Assembly (NCBI GenBank): GCA_028583405.1
Contig: JAPTMU010000109.1
Span: 370,085 to 434,084, forward strand
Source of the DNA: Pogonophryne albipinna
Taxonomy: Eukaryota; Chordata; Actinopteri; Perciformes; Artedidraconidae
Length of the DNA stretch: 64,000 nucleotides
Direction: 5' to 3'
Program-made: the position numbers and the translations under genes
The notes under the pieces: model-generated
Seen by the model: the letters and a program-made list of their open reading frames with translations, nothing else
What the model was told of the DNA's origin: nothing
Databases searched by the model: none
Part shown: in pieces, positions 12,701-26,100 of the stretch
Numbering within the stretch: the stretch's first letter is position 1
How the letters are laid out: every line of letters starts with the position of its first letter

Positions 12701-15700
12701 AATGACCTGAATTCAGACAGGTCTATTGAATGACCTGAATTCAGACAGGTCTATTGAATGACCTGAATTCAGACAGGTCTATCGAATGACCTGAATTCAG
12801 ACAGGTCTATCGAATGACCTGAATTCAAACAGGTCTATCGAATGACCTGAATTCAGACAGGTCTATCGAATGACCTGAATTCAGACAGGTCTATCGAATG
12901 ACCTGAATTCAGACAGGTCTATCGAATGACCTGAATTCAGACAGGTCTATCGAATGACCTGAATTCAGACAGGTCTATCGAATGACCTGAATTCAGACAG
13001 GTCTATCGAATGACCTGAATTCAGACAGGTCTATCGAATGACCTGAATTCAAACAGGTCTATCGAATGACCTGAATTCAGACAGGTCTATCGAATGACCT
13101 GAATTCAAACAGGTCTATCGAATGACCTGAATTCAGACAGGTCTATCGAATGACCTGAATTCAGACAGGTCTATCGAATGACCTGAATTCAGACAGGTCT
13201 ATCGAATGACCTGAATTCAGACAGGTCTATCGAATGACCTGAATTCAAACAGGTCTATCGAATGACCTGAATTCAGACAGGTCTATTGAATGACCTGAAT
13301 TCAGACAGGTCTATTGAATGACCTGAATTCAGACAGGTCTATTGAATGACCTGAATTCAGACAGGTCTATTGAATGACCTGAATTCAGACAGGTCTATTG
13401 AATGACCTGAATTCAGACAGGTCTATTGAATGACATGAATTCAAACAGGTCTATTGAATGACCTGAATTCAGACAAGTCTATTGAATGACCTGAATTCAG
13501 ACAGGTCTATTGAATGACCTGAATTCAGTAAAGGTCTATTGAATGACCTGAATTCAAACAGGTCTATCGAATGACCTGAATTCAGACAGGTCTATTGAAT
13601 GAACTGAATTCAGACAGGTCTATTGAATTAACTGAATTCAGACAGGTCTATTGAATGACCTGAATTCAGACAGGTCTATTGAATGACCTGAATTCAGACA
13701 GGTCTATTGAATGACCTGAATTCAGACAGGTCTATCGAATGACCTGAATTCAGACAGGTCTATTGAATGGCCTGAATTCAGACAGGTCTATCGAATGACC
13801 TGAATTCAGACAGGTCTATCGAATGATCTGAATTCAGACAGGTCTATCGAATGACCTGAATTCAGACAGGTCTATTGAATGACCTGAATTCAGTAAAGGT
13901 CTATTGAATGACCTGAATTCAAACAGGTCTATCGAATGACCTGAATTCAGACAGGTCTATTGAATGAACTGAATTCAGACAGGTCTATTGAATTACCTGA
14001 ATTCAGACAGGTCTATTGAATGACCTGAATTCAGACAGGTCTATCGAATGACCTGAATTCAGACAGGTCTATCGAATGACCTGAATTCAGACAGGTCTAT
14101 CGAATGACCTGAATTCAGACAGGTCTATCGAATGACATGAATTCAGACAGGTCTATCGAATGACCTTTAATTCAGACAGGTCTATCGAATGACCTGAATT
14201 CAAACAGGTCTATCGAATGACCTGAATTCAGACAGGTCTATCGAATGACCTGAATTCAAACAGGTCTATCGAATGACCTGAATTCAGACAGGTCTATCGA
14301 ATGACCTGAATTCAGACAGGTCTATCGAATGACCTGAATTCAGACAGGTCTATCGAATGACCTGAATTCAGACAGGTCTATCGAATGACCTGAATTCAAA
14401 CAGGTCTATCGAATGACCTGAATTCAGACAGGTCTATCGAATGACCTGAATTCAAACAGGTCTATTGAATGACCTGAATTCAGACAGGTCTATTGAATCA
14501 CCTGAATTCAGACAGGTCTATTGAATTAACTGAATTCAGACAGGTCTATTGAATGACCTGAATTCAGACAGGTCTATTGAATGACCTGAATTCAGACAGG
14601 TCTATCGAATGACCTGAATTCAAACAGGTCTATCGAATGACCTGAATTCAGACAGGTCTATCGAATGACCTGAATTCAGACAGGTCTATCGAATGACCTG
14701 AATTCAGACAGGTCTATCGAATGACCTGAATTCAGACAGGTCTATCGAATGACCTGAATTCAGACAGGTCTATCGAATGACTCTGAATTCAGACAGGTCT
14801 ATCGAATGACCTGAATTCAGACAGGTCTATCGAATGACCTGAATTCAGACAGGTCTATCGAATGACCTGAATTCAGACAGGTCTATCGAATGACCTGAAT
14901 TCAGACAGGTCTATCGAATGACCTGAATTCAAGACAGGTCTATCGAATGACCTGAATTCAGACAGGTCTATCGAATGACCTGAATTCAGACAGGTCTATC
15001 GAATGACCTGAATTCAGACAGGTCTATCGAATGACCTGAATTCAGACAGGTCTATCGAATGACCTGAATTCAGACAGGTCTATCGAATGACCTGAATTCA
15101 GACAGGTCTATTCGAATGACCTGAATTCAAACAGGTCTATGAATGACCTGAATTCAGACAGGTCTATTGAATGACCTGAATTCAGACAGGTCTATTGAAT
15201 TGACCTGAATTCAGACAGGTCTATTGAATGACCTGAATTCAGACAGGTCTATTGAATGACCTGAATTCAGACAGGTCTATTGAATGACCTGAATTCAGAC
15301 AGGTCTATTGAATGACCTGAATTCAGACAGGTCTATTGAATGACCTGAATTCAGACAGGTCTATTGAATGACCTGAATTCAGACAGGTCTATTGAATGAC
15401 CTGAATTCAGACAGGTCTATCGAATGACCTGAATTCAGACAGGTCTATCGAATGACCTGAATTCAGACAGGTCTATCGAATGACCTGAATTCAGACAGGT
15501 CTATCGAATGACCTGAATTCAGACAGGTCTATCGAATGACCTGAATTCAGACAGGTCTATCGAATGACCTGAATTCAGACAGGTCTATCGAATGACCTGA
15601 ATTCAGACAGGTCTATTGAATGACCTGAATTCAAGACAGGTCTATTGAATGACCTGAATTCAAGACAGGTCTATTGATGACCTGAATTCAGACAGGTCTA

Positions 15701-18700
15701 TTGAATGACCTGAATTCAGACAGGTCTATTGAATGACCTGAATTCAGACAGGTCTATCGAATGACCTGAATTCAGACAGGTCTATCGAATGACCTGAATT
15801 CAGACAGGTCTATCGAATGAACTGAATTCAGACAGGTCTATCGAATGACCTGAATTCAGACAGGTCTATCGAATGACCTGAATTCAGACAGGTCTATTGA
15901 ATGACCTGAATTCAGACAGGTCTATTGAATGACCTGAATTCAGACAGGTCTATCGAATGACCTGAATTCAGACAGGTCTATCGAATGGACCTGAATTCAG
16001 ACAGGTCTATCGAATGACCTGAATTCAGACAGGTCTATCGAATGACCTGAATTCAGACAGGTCTATCGAATGACCTGAATTCAAACAGGTCTATCGAATG
16101 ACCTGAATTCAGACAGGTCTATGAATGACCTGAATTCAACAGGTCTATTCGAATGACCTGAATTCAGACAGGTCTATTGAATCACCTGAATTCAGACAGG
16201 TCTATTGAATTAACTGAATTCAGACAGGTCTATTGAATGACCTGAATTCAGACAGGTCTATTGAATGACCTGAATTCAGACAGGTCTATTGAATGACCTG
16301 AATTCAGACAGGTCTATCGAAATGACCTGAATTCAGACAGGTCTATCGATGACCTGAATTCAGACAGGTCTATCGAATGACTGAATTCAGACAGGTCTAT
16401 CGAATGCACCTGCATTCAGACAGGTCTATCGAATGACCTGAATTCAGACAGGTCTATCGAATGACCTGAATTCAGACAGGTCCTATCGAATGACACTGAA
16501 TTCAGACAGGTCTATCGAATGACCTGAATTCAGACAGGTCTATCGAATGACCTGAATTCAGACCAGGTCTATCGAATGACCTGAATTCAAGACAGGTCTA
16601 TCGAATGACCTGAATTCAACAGGTCTATCGAATGACCTGAATTCAACAGTCTATCGAATGACCTGAATTCAGACAGGTCTATCGAATGACCTGAATTCAG
16701 ACAGGTCTAATCGATGACCTGAATTCATACAGGTCTTCGAATGACCTGAATTCAAACAGGTCTATCGAATGACCTGAATTCAGACAGGTCTATCGAATGA
16801 CCTGAATTCAAACAGGTCTATTGAATGACCTGAATTCAGACAGGTCTATTGAATCACCTGAATTCAGACAGGTCTATTGAATTAACTGAATTCAGACAGG
16901 TCTATTGAATGACCTGAATTCAGACAGGTCTATTGAATGACCTGAATTCAGACAGGTCTATTGAATGACCTGAATTCAGACAGGTCTATTGAATGACCTG
17001 AATTCAGACAGGTCTATTGAATGACCTGAATTCAGACAGGTCTATCGAATGACCTGAATTCAGACAGGTCTATCGAATGACCTGAATTCAGACAGGTCTA
17101 TCGAATGACCTGAATTCAAACAGGTCTATCGAATGACCTGAATTCAGACAGGTCTATCGAATGACCTGAATTCAGACAGGTCTATCGAATGACCTGAATT
17201 CAGACAGGTCTATCGAATGACCTGAATTCAGACAGGTCTATCGAATGACCTGAATTCAAACAGGTCTATTGAATGACCTGAATTCAGAACAGGTCTATTG
17301 AATGACCTGAATTCAAACAGGTCTATTGAATGACCTGAATTCAGACAAGTCTATTGAATGACCTGAATTCAGACAGGTCTATTGAATGACCTGAATTCAG
17401 TAAAGGTCTATTGAATGACCTGAATTCAAACAGGTCTATCGAATGACCTGAATTCAGACAGGTCTATTGAATGAACTGAATTCAGACAGGTCTATTGAAT
17501 TAACTGAATTCAGACAGGTCTATTGAATGACCTGAATTCAGACAGGTCTATTGAATGACCTGAATTCAGACAGGTCTATTGAATGACCTGAATTCAGACA
17601 GGTCTATTGAATGACCTGAATTCAGACAGGTCTATTCGAATGGACCTGAATTCAGACAGGTCTATCGAATGACCTGAATTCAGACAGGTCTATCGAATGA
17701 CCTGAATTCAGACAGGTCTATCGAATGACCTGAATTCAGACAGGTCTATTGAATGACCTGAATTCAGACAGGTCTATTGAATGACCTGAATTCAAACAGG
17801 TCTATTGAATGACCTGAATTCAGACAGGTCTATTGAATGACCTGAATTCAGACAGGTCTATTGAATGACCTGAATTCAGACAGGTCTATCGAATGACCTG
17901 AATTCAGACAGGTCTATTGAATGACCTGAATTCAGACAGGTCTATTGAATTAACTGAATTCAGACAGGTCTATTGAATGACCTGAATTCAGACAGGTCTA
18001 TTGAATGACCTGAATTCAGACAGGTCTATTGAATGACCTGAATTCAGACAGGTCTATTGAATGACCTGAATTCAGACAGGTCTATTGAATGGCCTGAATT
18101 CAGACAGGTCTATCGAATGACCTGAACTCAGACAGGTCTATCGAATGACCTGAATTCAGACAGGTCTATCGAATGACCTGAATTCAGACAGGTCTATTGA
18201 ATGACCTGAATTCAAACAGGTCTATCGAATGACCTGAATTCAAACAGGTCTATCGAATGACCTGAATTCAGACAGGTCTATTGAATGACCTGAATTCAGA
18301 CAGGTCTATTGAATCACCTGAATTCAGACAGGTCTATTGAATTAACTGAATTCAGACAGGTCTATTGAATGACCTGAATTCAGGACAGGTCTATTGAATG
18401 ACCTGAATTCAGACAGGTCTATTGAATGACCTGAATTCAGACAGGTCTATCGAATGACCTGAATTCAGACAGGTCTATCGAATGACCTGAATTCAGACAG
18501 GTCTATTGAATGACCTGAATTCAAACAGGTCTATTGAATGACCTGAATTCAGACAGGTCTATTGAATGACCTGAATTCAGACAGGTCTATTGAATGACCT
18601 GAATTCAGACAGGTCTATTGAATGACCTGAATTCAGACAGGTCTATTGAATTAACTGAATTCAGACAGGTCTATTGAATGACCTGAATTCAGACAGGTCT

Positions 18701-21700
18701 ATTGAATGACCTGAATTCAGACAGGTCTATTGAATGACCTGAATTCAGACAGGTCTATTGAATGATCTGAATTCAGACAGGTCTATTGAATGACCTGAAT
18801 TCAGACAGGTCTATCGAATGACCTGAATTCAGACAGGTCTATTGAATGACCTGAATTCAGACAGGTCTATCGAATGATCTGAATTCAAACAGGTCTATTG
18901 AATGACCTGAATTCAGACAGGTCTATTGAATGACCTGAATTCAGACAGGTCTATTGAATGACCTGAATTCAGACAGGTCTATCGAATGACCTGAATTCAG
19001 ACAGGTCTATTGAATGACCTGAATTCAGACAGGTCTATCGAATGATCTGAATTCAAACAGGTCTATTGAATGACCTGAATTCAGACAGGTCTATTGAATG
19101 ACCTGAATTCAGACAGGTCTATCGAATGACCTGAATTCAGACAGGTCTATTGAATGACCTGAATTCAGACAGGTCTATCGAATGACCTGAATTCAGACAG
19201 GTCTATTGAATGACCTGAATTCAGACAGGTCTATTGAATGACCTGAATTCAAACAGGTCTATTGAATTACCTGAATTCAGACAGGTCTATTGAATAACCT
19301 GAATTCAGACAGGTCTATTGAATGACCTGAATTCAGACAGGTCTATTGAATGACCTGAATTCAGACAGGTCTATTGAATGACCTGAATTCAGACAGGTCT
19401 ATTGAATGACCTGAATTCAGACAGGTCTATTGAATGACCTGTATTTAAAGAGTGGGGGGGGGCACTCACGGCGCTCTTGAAGTCCGGGTCGCTGACGTCT
19501 CGCAGGTTGATCATCACGTTGTAATACGCTCCAAACACCGCCGTCTCTAAAGCCTTCGCTGCCACCTGCACATTTCACAATAAAGCTTGAATGAACTTCA
19601 GATTAAATGTTTTACTTTGAAATAGAGTTTTCATTTGGAATCTGCTGGCCGTTTCCTGTGGAGCGTTGGGTTCTCATCAATGCTTTCTCACCTGAGCGTC
19701 GGACTTGCAGGCGATGTTTCCGTGGACGACCATTTCCTTCAGAGGAGCCCAGAGCAAGTTGATCCTGTCAGCCAGCGCTAAGGGCACGCTGAGCGCCTGC
19801 CGCAGGCCGTCCTGAAGAGAGGCGTCCCTCCTATATAGAACATCATACATAACATATATAACATCATATATAACAGGTTGATCCTGTCAGCCAGCGCTAA
19901 GGGCACGCTGAGCGCCTGCCTCCTGTCAGCCAGCGCTAAGGGCACGCTGAGCGCCTGCCTCCTGTCAGCCAGCGCTAAGGGCACGCTGAGCGCCTGCCTC
20001 CTGTCAGCCAGCGCTAAGGGCACGCTGAGCGCTTGCCTCCTGTCAGCCAGCGCTAAGGGCACGCTGAGCGCCTTCCTCCTGTCAGCCAGCGCTAAGGGCA
20101 CGCTGAGCACCTTCCTCCTGGCAGCCAGCGCTAAGGGCACGCTGAGCACCTGCCTCCTGTCAGCCAGCGCTAAGGGCACGCTGAGCGCCTGCCTCCTGTC
20201 AGCCAGCGCTAAGAGCACGCTGAGCGCCTTCCTACTGTCAGCCAGCGCTAAGGGCACGCTGAGCGCCTTCCTCCTGTCAGCCAGCGCTAAGGGCACGCTG
20301 AGCGCCTTCCTCCTGTCAGCCAGCGCTAAGGGCACGCTGAGCGCCTGCCTCCTACAGGTTATATATAATATATATAACAGTGTTTTTCTAAACGGTCTAT
20401 TGATGTTAAAAGTTGTAAATATAAAAAACGTCACTTTTGTTTTTCGTCTTCTGAGTTCTTCGGCATCTTCAGCGCCGCCTGGTGGACACAGAATATACAG
20501 GAAGTCGTCAGAGAAAACAGTCGTACAGTTAACAGTAAAGTCATACAAATAATATTGTAATATTTAATATAATAATATCGTAGAGTTGCGATGTTTAATA
20601 ATAATAATAATAATAAATTATATTTCTATAGCGCTTTTCTTGAACCCAAAGACGCTTTACATTTGGGAGGGAGGGTAGACAAACAAAACAAACAAACAAA
20701 CAAAACAAACAAAACAAACAAAACAAACAAACAAACAAGACAAACAAAAAAAAACAAAAAAAACAAACAAACAAAAAAAAACAGAAAAACAACTACATGT
20801 TTCTCACCATGGCGTGTTATTAGTATAATAAAAACATCGTAGGGTTATGATGTTTCTCACCATGGCGTGTTATTAGTATAATAAAAACATCGTAGGGTTA
20901 CGATGTTTCTCACCATGGCGTGTTATTAGTATAATAAAAACATCGTAGGGTTACGATGTTTCTCACCATGGCGTGTTATTAGTATAATAAAAACATCGTA
21001 GGGTTACGATGTTTCTCACCATGGCGTGTTATTAGTATAATAAAAACATCGTAGGGTTACGATGTTTCTCACCATGTAGCTGCCGAAGGCCGAGGCGTCG
21101 CGGTCGACCATCGTTAGCAGCTCGGCGGCGGCGCTATGAAACGGGGGAATGAGTTGCCGCATGACGCCGTCCAGACTCTCAAACTGACGCTTCCCGTACG
21201 ACATCTGACCCACCATGCAGGCCAGCGCCGCCCCCTGAGGCCGGGAGGGGAACCACACTCTGAGTACTTCTATACTACACTCTGAGCATTCTTGTATTTA
21301 TGTATATGTATAAGTTACCATGGCAGCGATGGCAGCGGACACTGACCCCCCCCCAGGAGCCGGAGTTCTGGAGGCGACGCTCTGAACGAAGTTCCTCAGA
21401 GAGAGAGAGACCAGAGGGCTGTCCCCCCCCCCCACCATGTACCTGCACAGGTAAACACATCAGTTCCACTCTGTATACTGTATAATATACTGTACTGTGT
21501 ACAAATACTCACTCTATGATTCTCTCCTTGGGGTTGAACGGAGCGAGAGAGTCCAGGCCGAGTTTACTGATCACCTGACACACAAATATAATATAACATA
21601 AATATTAATAAATACGATTAAAATGAATAAAATAATATAAAGTAATATAAAGTAATATAGTGATGACGACTGACCAGGCGGACTTTGTGCTCCTCCTCCA

Positions 21701-23031
21701 CGATGAAGAGCCCGTCTCTGTTGATGAAGAAGTCAGCGGCGGCCATTATGGCTCTGAGGGGCACCAGGCCCACCAGCTGGGAGCCGACCACGGGCAGCTG
21801 CAGCTCCTGCAGACCCACGTTCATATCTTTATATACATATTAGATATAATATGTACACAGTGACAGAGCCCCTCTCACCTGGGCCTCCCTGCAGACCTCC
21901 AGGTATGTATATGTATATATGTGTATATGTGTATACACAGTAACTCACCTGGGCCTCTCTGCAGACCTCCAGGTGTGTATATGTGTATATGTGTATATGT
22001 GTATATGTATATATGTGTATATGTGTATATGTGTATATGTATATACACAGTGACTCACCTGGGCCTCTCTGCAGACCTCCAGGTATGTATATGTATATAT
22101 GTATATATGTGTATATGTATATACACAGTGACTCACCTGGGCCTCTCTGCAGACCTCCAGGTATGTATATGGTATATGTGTATATGTGTATATGTGTATA
22201 TGTGTATACACAGTGACTCACCTGGGCCTCTCTGCAGACCTCCAGGTGTGTATATGTGTATATGTGTATATGTGTATACACAGTGACTCACCTGGGCCTC
22301 CCTGCAGACCTCCAGGTATGTATATGTGTATATGTGTATATGTATATATGTGTATATGTGTATACACAGTGACTCACCTGGGCCTCTCTGCAGACCTCCA
22401 GGTGTGTATATGTGTATATGTGTATATGTGTATACACAGTGACTCACCTGGGCCTCTCTGCAGACCTCCAGGTGTGTATATGTATATATGTGTATATGTA
22501 TATATGTGTATATGTATATACACAGTGACTCACCTGGGCCTCTCTGCAGACCTCCAGGTGTGTATATGTATATATGTATATATGTATATATGTGTATATG
22601 TATATACACAGTGACTCACCTGGGCCTCTCTGCAGACCTCCAGGTATGTATATGTTTATATGTGTATATGTATATATGTGTATATGTGTATACACAGTGA
22701 CTCACCTGGGCCTCTCTGCAGACCTCCAGGTATGTATATGTATATATGTGACCTGCTCCATCGAAATCAGTCGCATTGACCCGAAGACACATCTTGTATG
22801 CGCTGCTGGAAAGAGGAGATTCATAGATTTCTGATGAGATCAGGATTTTTGTTGTTCTCCAAATATTAAGCGAAATATGTCACATTATATAATGGCTGTC
22901 ACCGAGTCGTCATTTTGAGAAAAAGGCCTTCAAAGTTTCCTCTTCTCTGGAATCCATCGATCTGATTGGTTATTAGCAAATGATCAAAATACTACGGAGG
23001 GAAGATATTTTCGTTTGGAGGGGAAGCTCGC

Positions 23032-23087
<56 letters not shown>

Positions 23088-23088
23088 A

Positions 23089-23162
<74 letters not shown>

Positions 23163-26100
23163 TGTACGTGTGTGTACGTGTGTGTGTGTGTGTGTGTGTG
23201 TTTGTGTATTTTTGCGTTTGTGTGTATTGTGTTTGTTTCCCGGGGGAAACCCTCAGGAGAAACACCGGCTGTTGTTTTGTCTGCTGTGACGTCAAGTTAC
23301 TCCGTTCTCCGCTTGTAATTATGCCGAAGCTTCAAAGCTGTATTTATCGTCTGAATTTGCCGAAACAAGTTTAATATTCTGAAAGACTTTGTTTATTTGA
23401 AATCAGATGAAAACAAACTGTAACGGACCCGGCCGTGTTATCTATGATTACTCTACTCTTACATTCATAATGTCAGCGGAGGGAGGGGGGGCGGCGCTAC
23501 GGAACAGCAGATTGCGAGTGAGAGCCGTCTTCTTCCCTTTACAAGCTTCAATGTATTTATCGTGTGATTTTGGAAATAAAAGTTTCATATTCTGAAAGCC
23601 AAGACTTTGTTTGTTTAAAATCAAACAAAACACCCGAACCCCGAAAAAATAGTTTTTTACGTAAATCCACGTTTATTTTGAAATGAGCCGTTGGGACTTC
23701 CGACTGATTTCGATAGAGCGGGTCACATATGTGTATATGTGTATATGTGTATACACAGTGACTCACCTGGGCCTCTCTGCAGACCTCCAGGTATGTATAT
23801 GTGTATATGTGTATATGTGTATACACAGTGACTCACCTGGGCCTCTCTGCAGACCTCCAGGTATGTATATGTGTATATGTGTATATGTGTATATGTGTAT
23901 ACACAGTGACTCACCTGGGCCTCCCTGCAGACGTCCAGGTATGTATATGTGTATATGTGTATATGTGTATACACAGTGACTCACCTGGGCCTCCCTGCAG
24001 ACGTCCAGGTATGTATATGTGTATATGTGTATATGTGTATACACAGTGACTCACCTGGGCCTCTCTGCAGACCTCCAGGTATGTATATGTGTATATGTGT
24101 ATATGTGTATACACAGTGACTCACCTGGGCCTCTCTGCAGACCTCCAGGTATGTATATGTGTATATGTGTATACACAGTGACTCACCTGGGCCTCTCTGC
24201 AGACCTCCAGGTATGTATATGTGTATACACAGTGACTCACCTGGGCCTCCCTGCAGACGTCCAGGTATGTATATGTGTATATGTGTATATGTGTATACAC
24301 AGTGACTCACCTGGGCCTCCCTGCAGACGTCCAGGTATGTATATGTGTATATGTGTATATGTGTATACACAGTGACTCACCTGGGCCTCTCTGCAGACCT
24401 CCAGGTATGTATATGTGTATATGTGTATATGTGTATACACAGTGACTCACCTGGGCCTCTCTGCAGACCTCCAGGTATGTATATGTGTATATGTGTATAC
24501 ACAGTGACTCACCTGGGCCTCCCTGCAGACATCCAGGTGTATATATGTGTATATGTGTATATGTGTATACTAGTGTTAATTTCGTCAGCTATTTTTTAAT
24601 TTAGTTTTAGTCTTAGTCCTGTGTTAAATGTTCTTTTTAGTTTTAGTCATATTTAGTCACCTTCATCCTGTTTTTATTTAGTCAAGTTTTAGTCGACTAA
24701 AAGTCTGAGCATTTTAGTCTTATTTTAGTCAAAGAAAACTAATTATTTTAGTCTACTTTTTGTCAATGAAAACTGTTGAGTGTTTTTTAGTCATCAGATT
24801 ATATAGAACATTTCAGTCAAACTAGTCAAAACCAATCATTTGTCATTTCAGTCAAACTAGTCAAAACCAATCATTTGTCATTTTAGTATATATAAATAAA
24901 TAAGATTATATCTCGTCCTTATTTGATGAAACACAGGTTGAATGATTGAGCAGCTTTGCAGAGAGTATCAGGTTTGTGGTGTTTTTACCTGTGTTTTGGC
25001 CACATTGTTTTCCTTCTGATGAAACAATGCATTCGCTTTTTTTCTCCGCCTCATTGTAGCGAAAATGGGCCCAAATATCACATCGTTTCTTTCTCCCAAG
25101 CAGTGGTGGCTTTAGACTTTTTCGTTGTCAGTCATTTTGACGGACAGGATCGTAACATTTCCGTCATAATCCATTATTACCCGTCGAGTGCACAATTTAT
25201 CACTCACTCGCGCTGACGGGGACGGGGGGGGGGTATTCGGTTAACGCGAGTGCGACCACTGCTCCCAAGCCCTGTTGGTGCCATTTCATTTTCTGTTGAA
25301 TAAGGTGAGTTAGACCACGAGTTAGACCACGAGTTAGACCACGAGTTAGACCACGAGTTAGACCACGAGTTAGACCCGAGTCTTCCTGACAGTTCATATT
25401 GTGCCGCTGCCCGGTGTAATTCAAATGTACCGCCGCGCGCAGCACAGACACACAGCTGCTGCCCAGCCGCAGCACAGACACACAGCTGCTGCCCAGCCGC
25501 AGCACAGACACACAGCTGCTGCCCAGCCGCAGCACAGACACACAGCTGCTGCCCTGCCGCAGCACAGACACACAGCTGCTGCCCAGCCGCAGCACAGACA
25601 CACAGCTGCTGCCCTGCCGCAGCACAGACACACAGCTGCTGCCCAGCCGCAGCACAGACACACAGCTGCTGCCCAGCCGCAGCACAGACACACAGCTGCT
25701 GCCCAGCCGCAGCACCGGAAATGGAACTGCTGGGAGAAAAACTGACTATCAGAGATGTAACGTTACCTTTGATAATATTTCGTCTCCTCATTTTTCGTCA
25801 ACGAAAGTAAAGAGAGATTTTGGCATAGTTTTTATTTAGTAAACTACATTTTCGTCTCGTCACTTTTCGTCAACGATATTGCATGATGATTTCGTTACAG
25901 TTATTGTTTACTGCCGTCGGTGCCGTCTCGTCATCGTCTCGTTTTCGTCATGGAAAAAAAGGTCGTTGACGAACATATTTCATCATAGTTTTAGTCAACG
26001 AAATTAACACTAGTGTATACACAGTGACTCACCTGGGCCTCCCTGCAGACCTCCAGGTATGTATATGTATATATGTGTATATGTGTATACACAGTGACTC

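Larger units (their letters stand above)
24571..26012. mobile_element. hAT-like non-autonomous element with 8-bp duplication
   Basis: Ends TAGTGTTAATTTCGT in inverted orientation, flanked on both sides by GTGTATAC (24563-24570 and 26013-26020). An 8-bp target duplication is typical of hAT elements, though this octamer also occurs in the host array, so it is weaker evidence than usual. The 1,442-bp interior is rich in TTTTAGTC and TTTCGTC and has two small tandem arrays. No transposase frame is visible. Confidence 0.75.

Noticed and set aside
6731..19441. CRISPR-like array of 28-bp repeats
   Set aside because: There are no spacers, the units are head to tail, and the array lies in an intron of a vertebrate gene.
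20591..20842. Lys/Asn/Thr-rich small protein
   Set aside because: CAAA-type low-complexity DNA joined to one unit of the 53-bp array; no homology or codon pattern.
25200..25791. Proteins of 171-195 codons on the minus strand with [10 protein letters not shown] or [10 protein letters not shown] repeats
   Set aside because: Frames across a 30-bp array inside a non-autonomous transposon; several frames are open at once.
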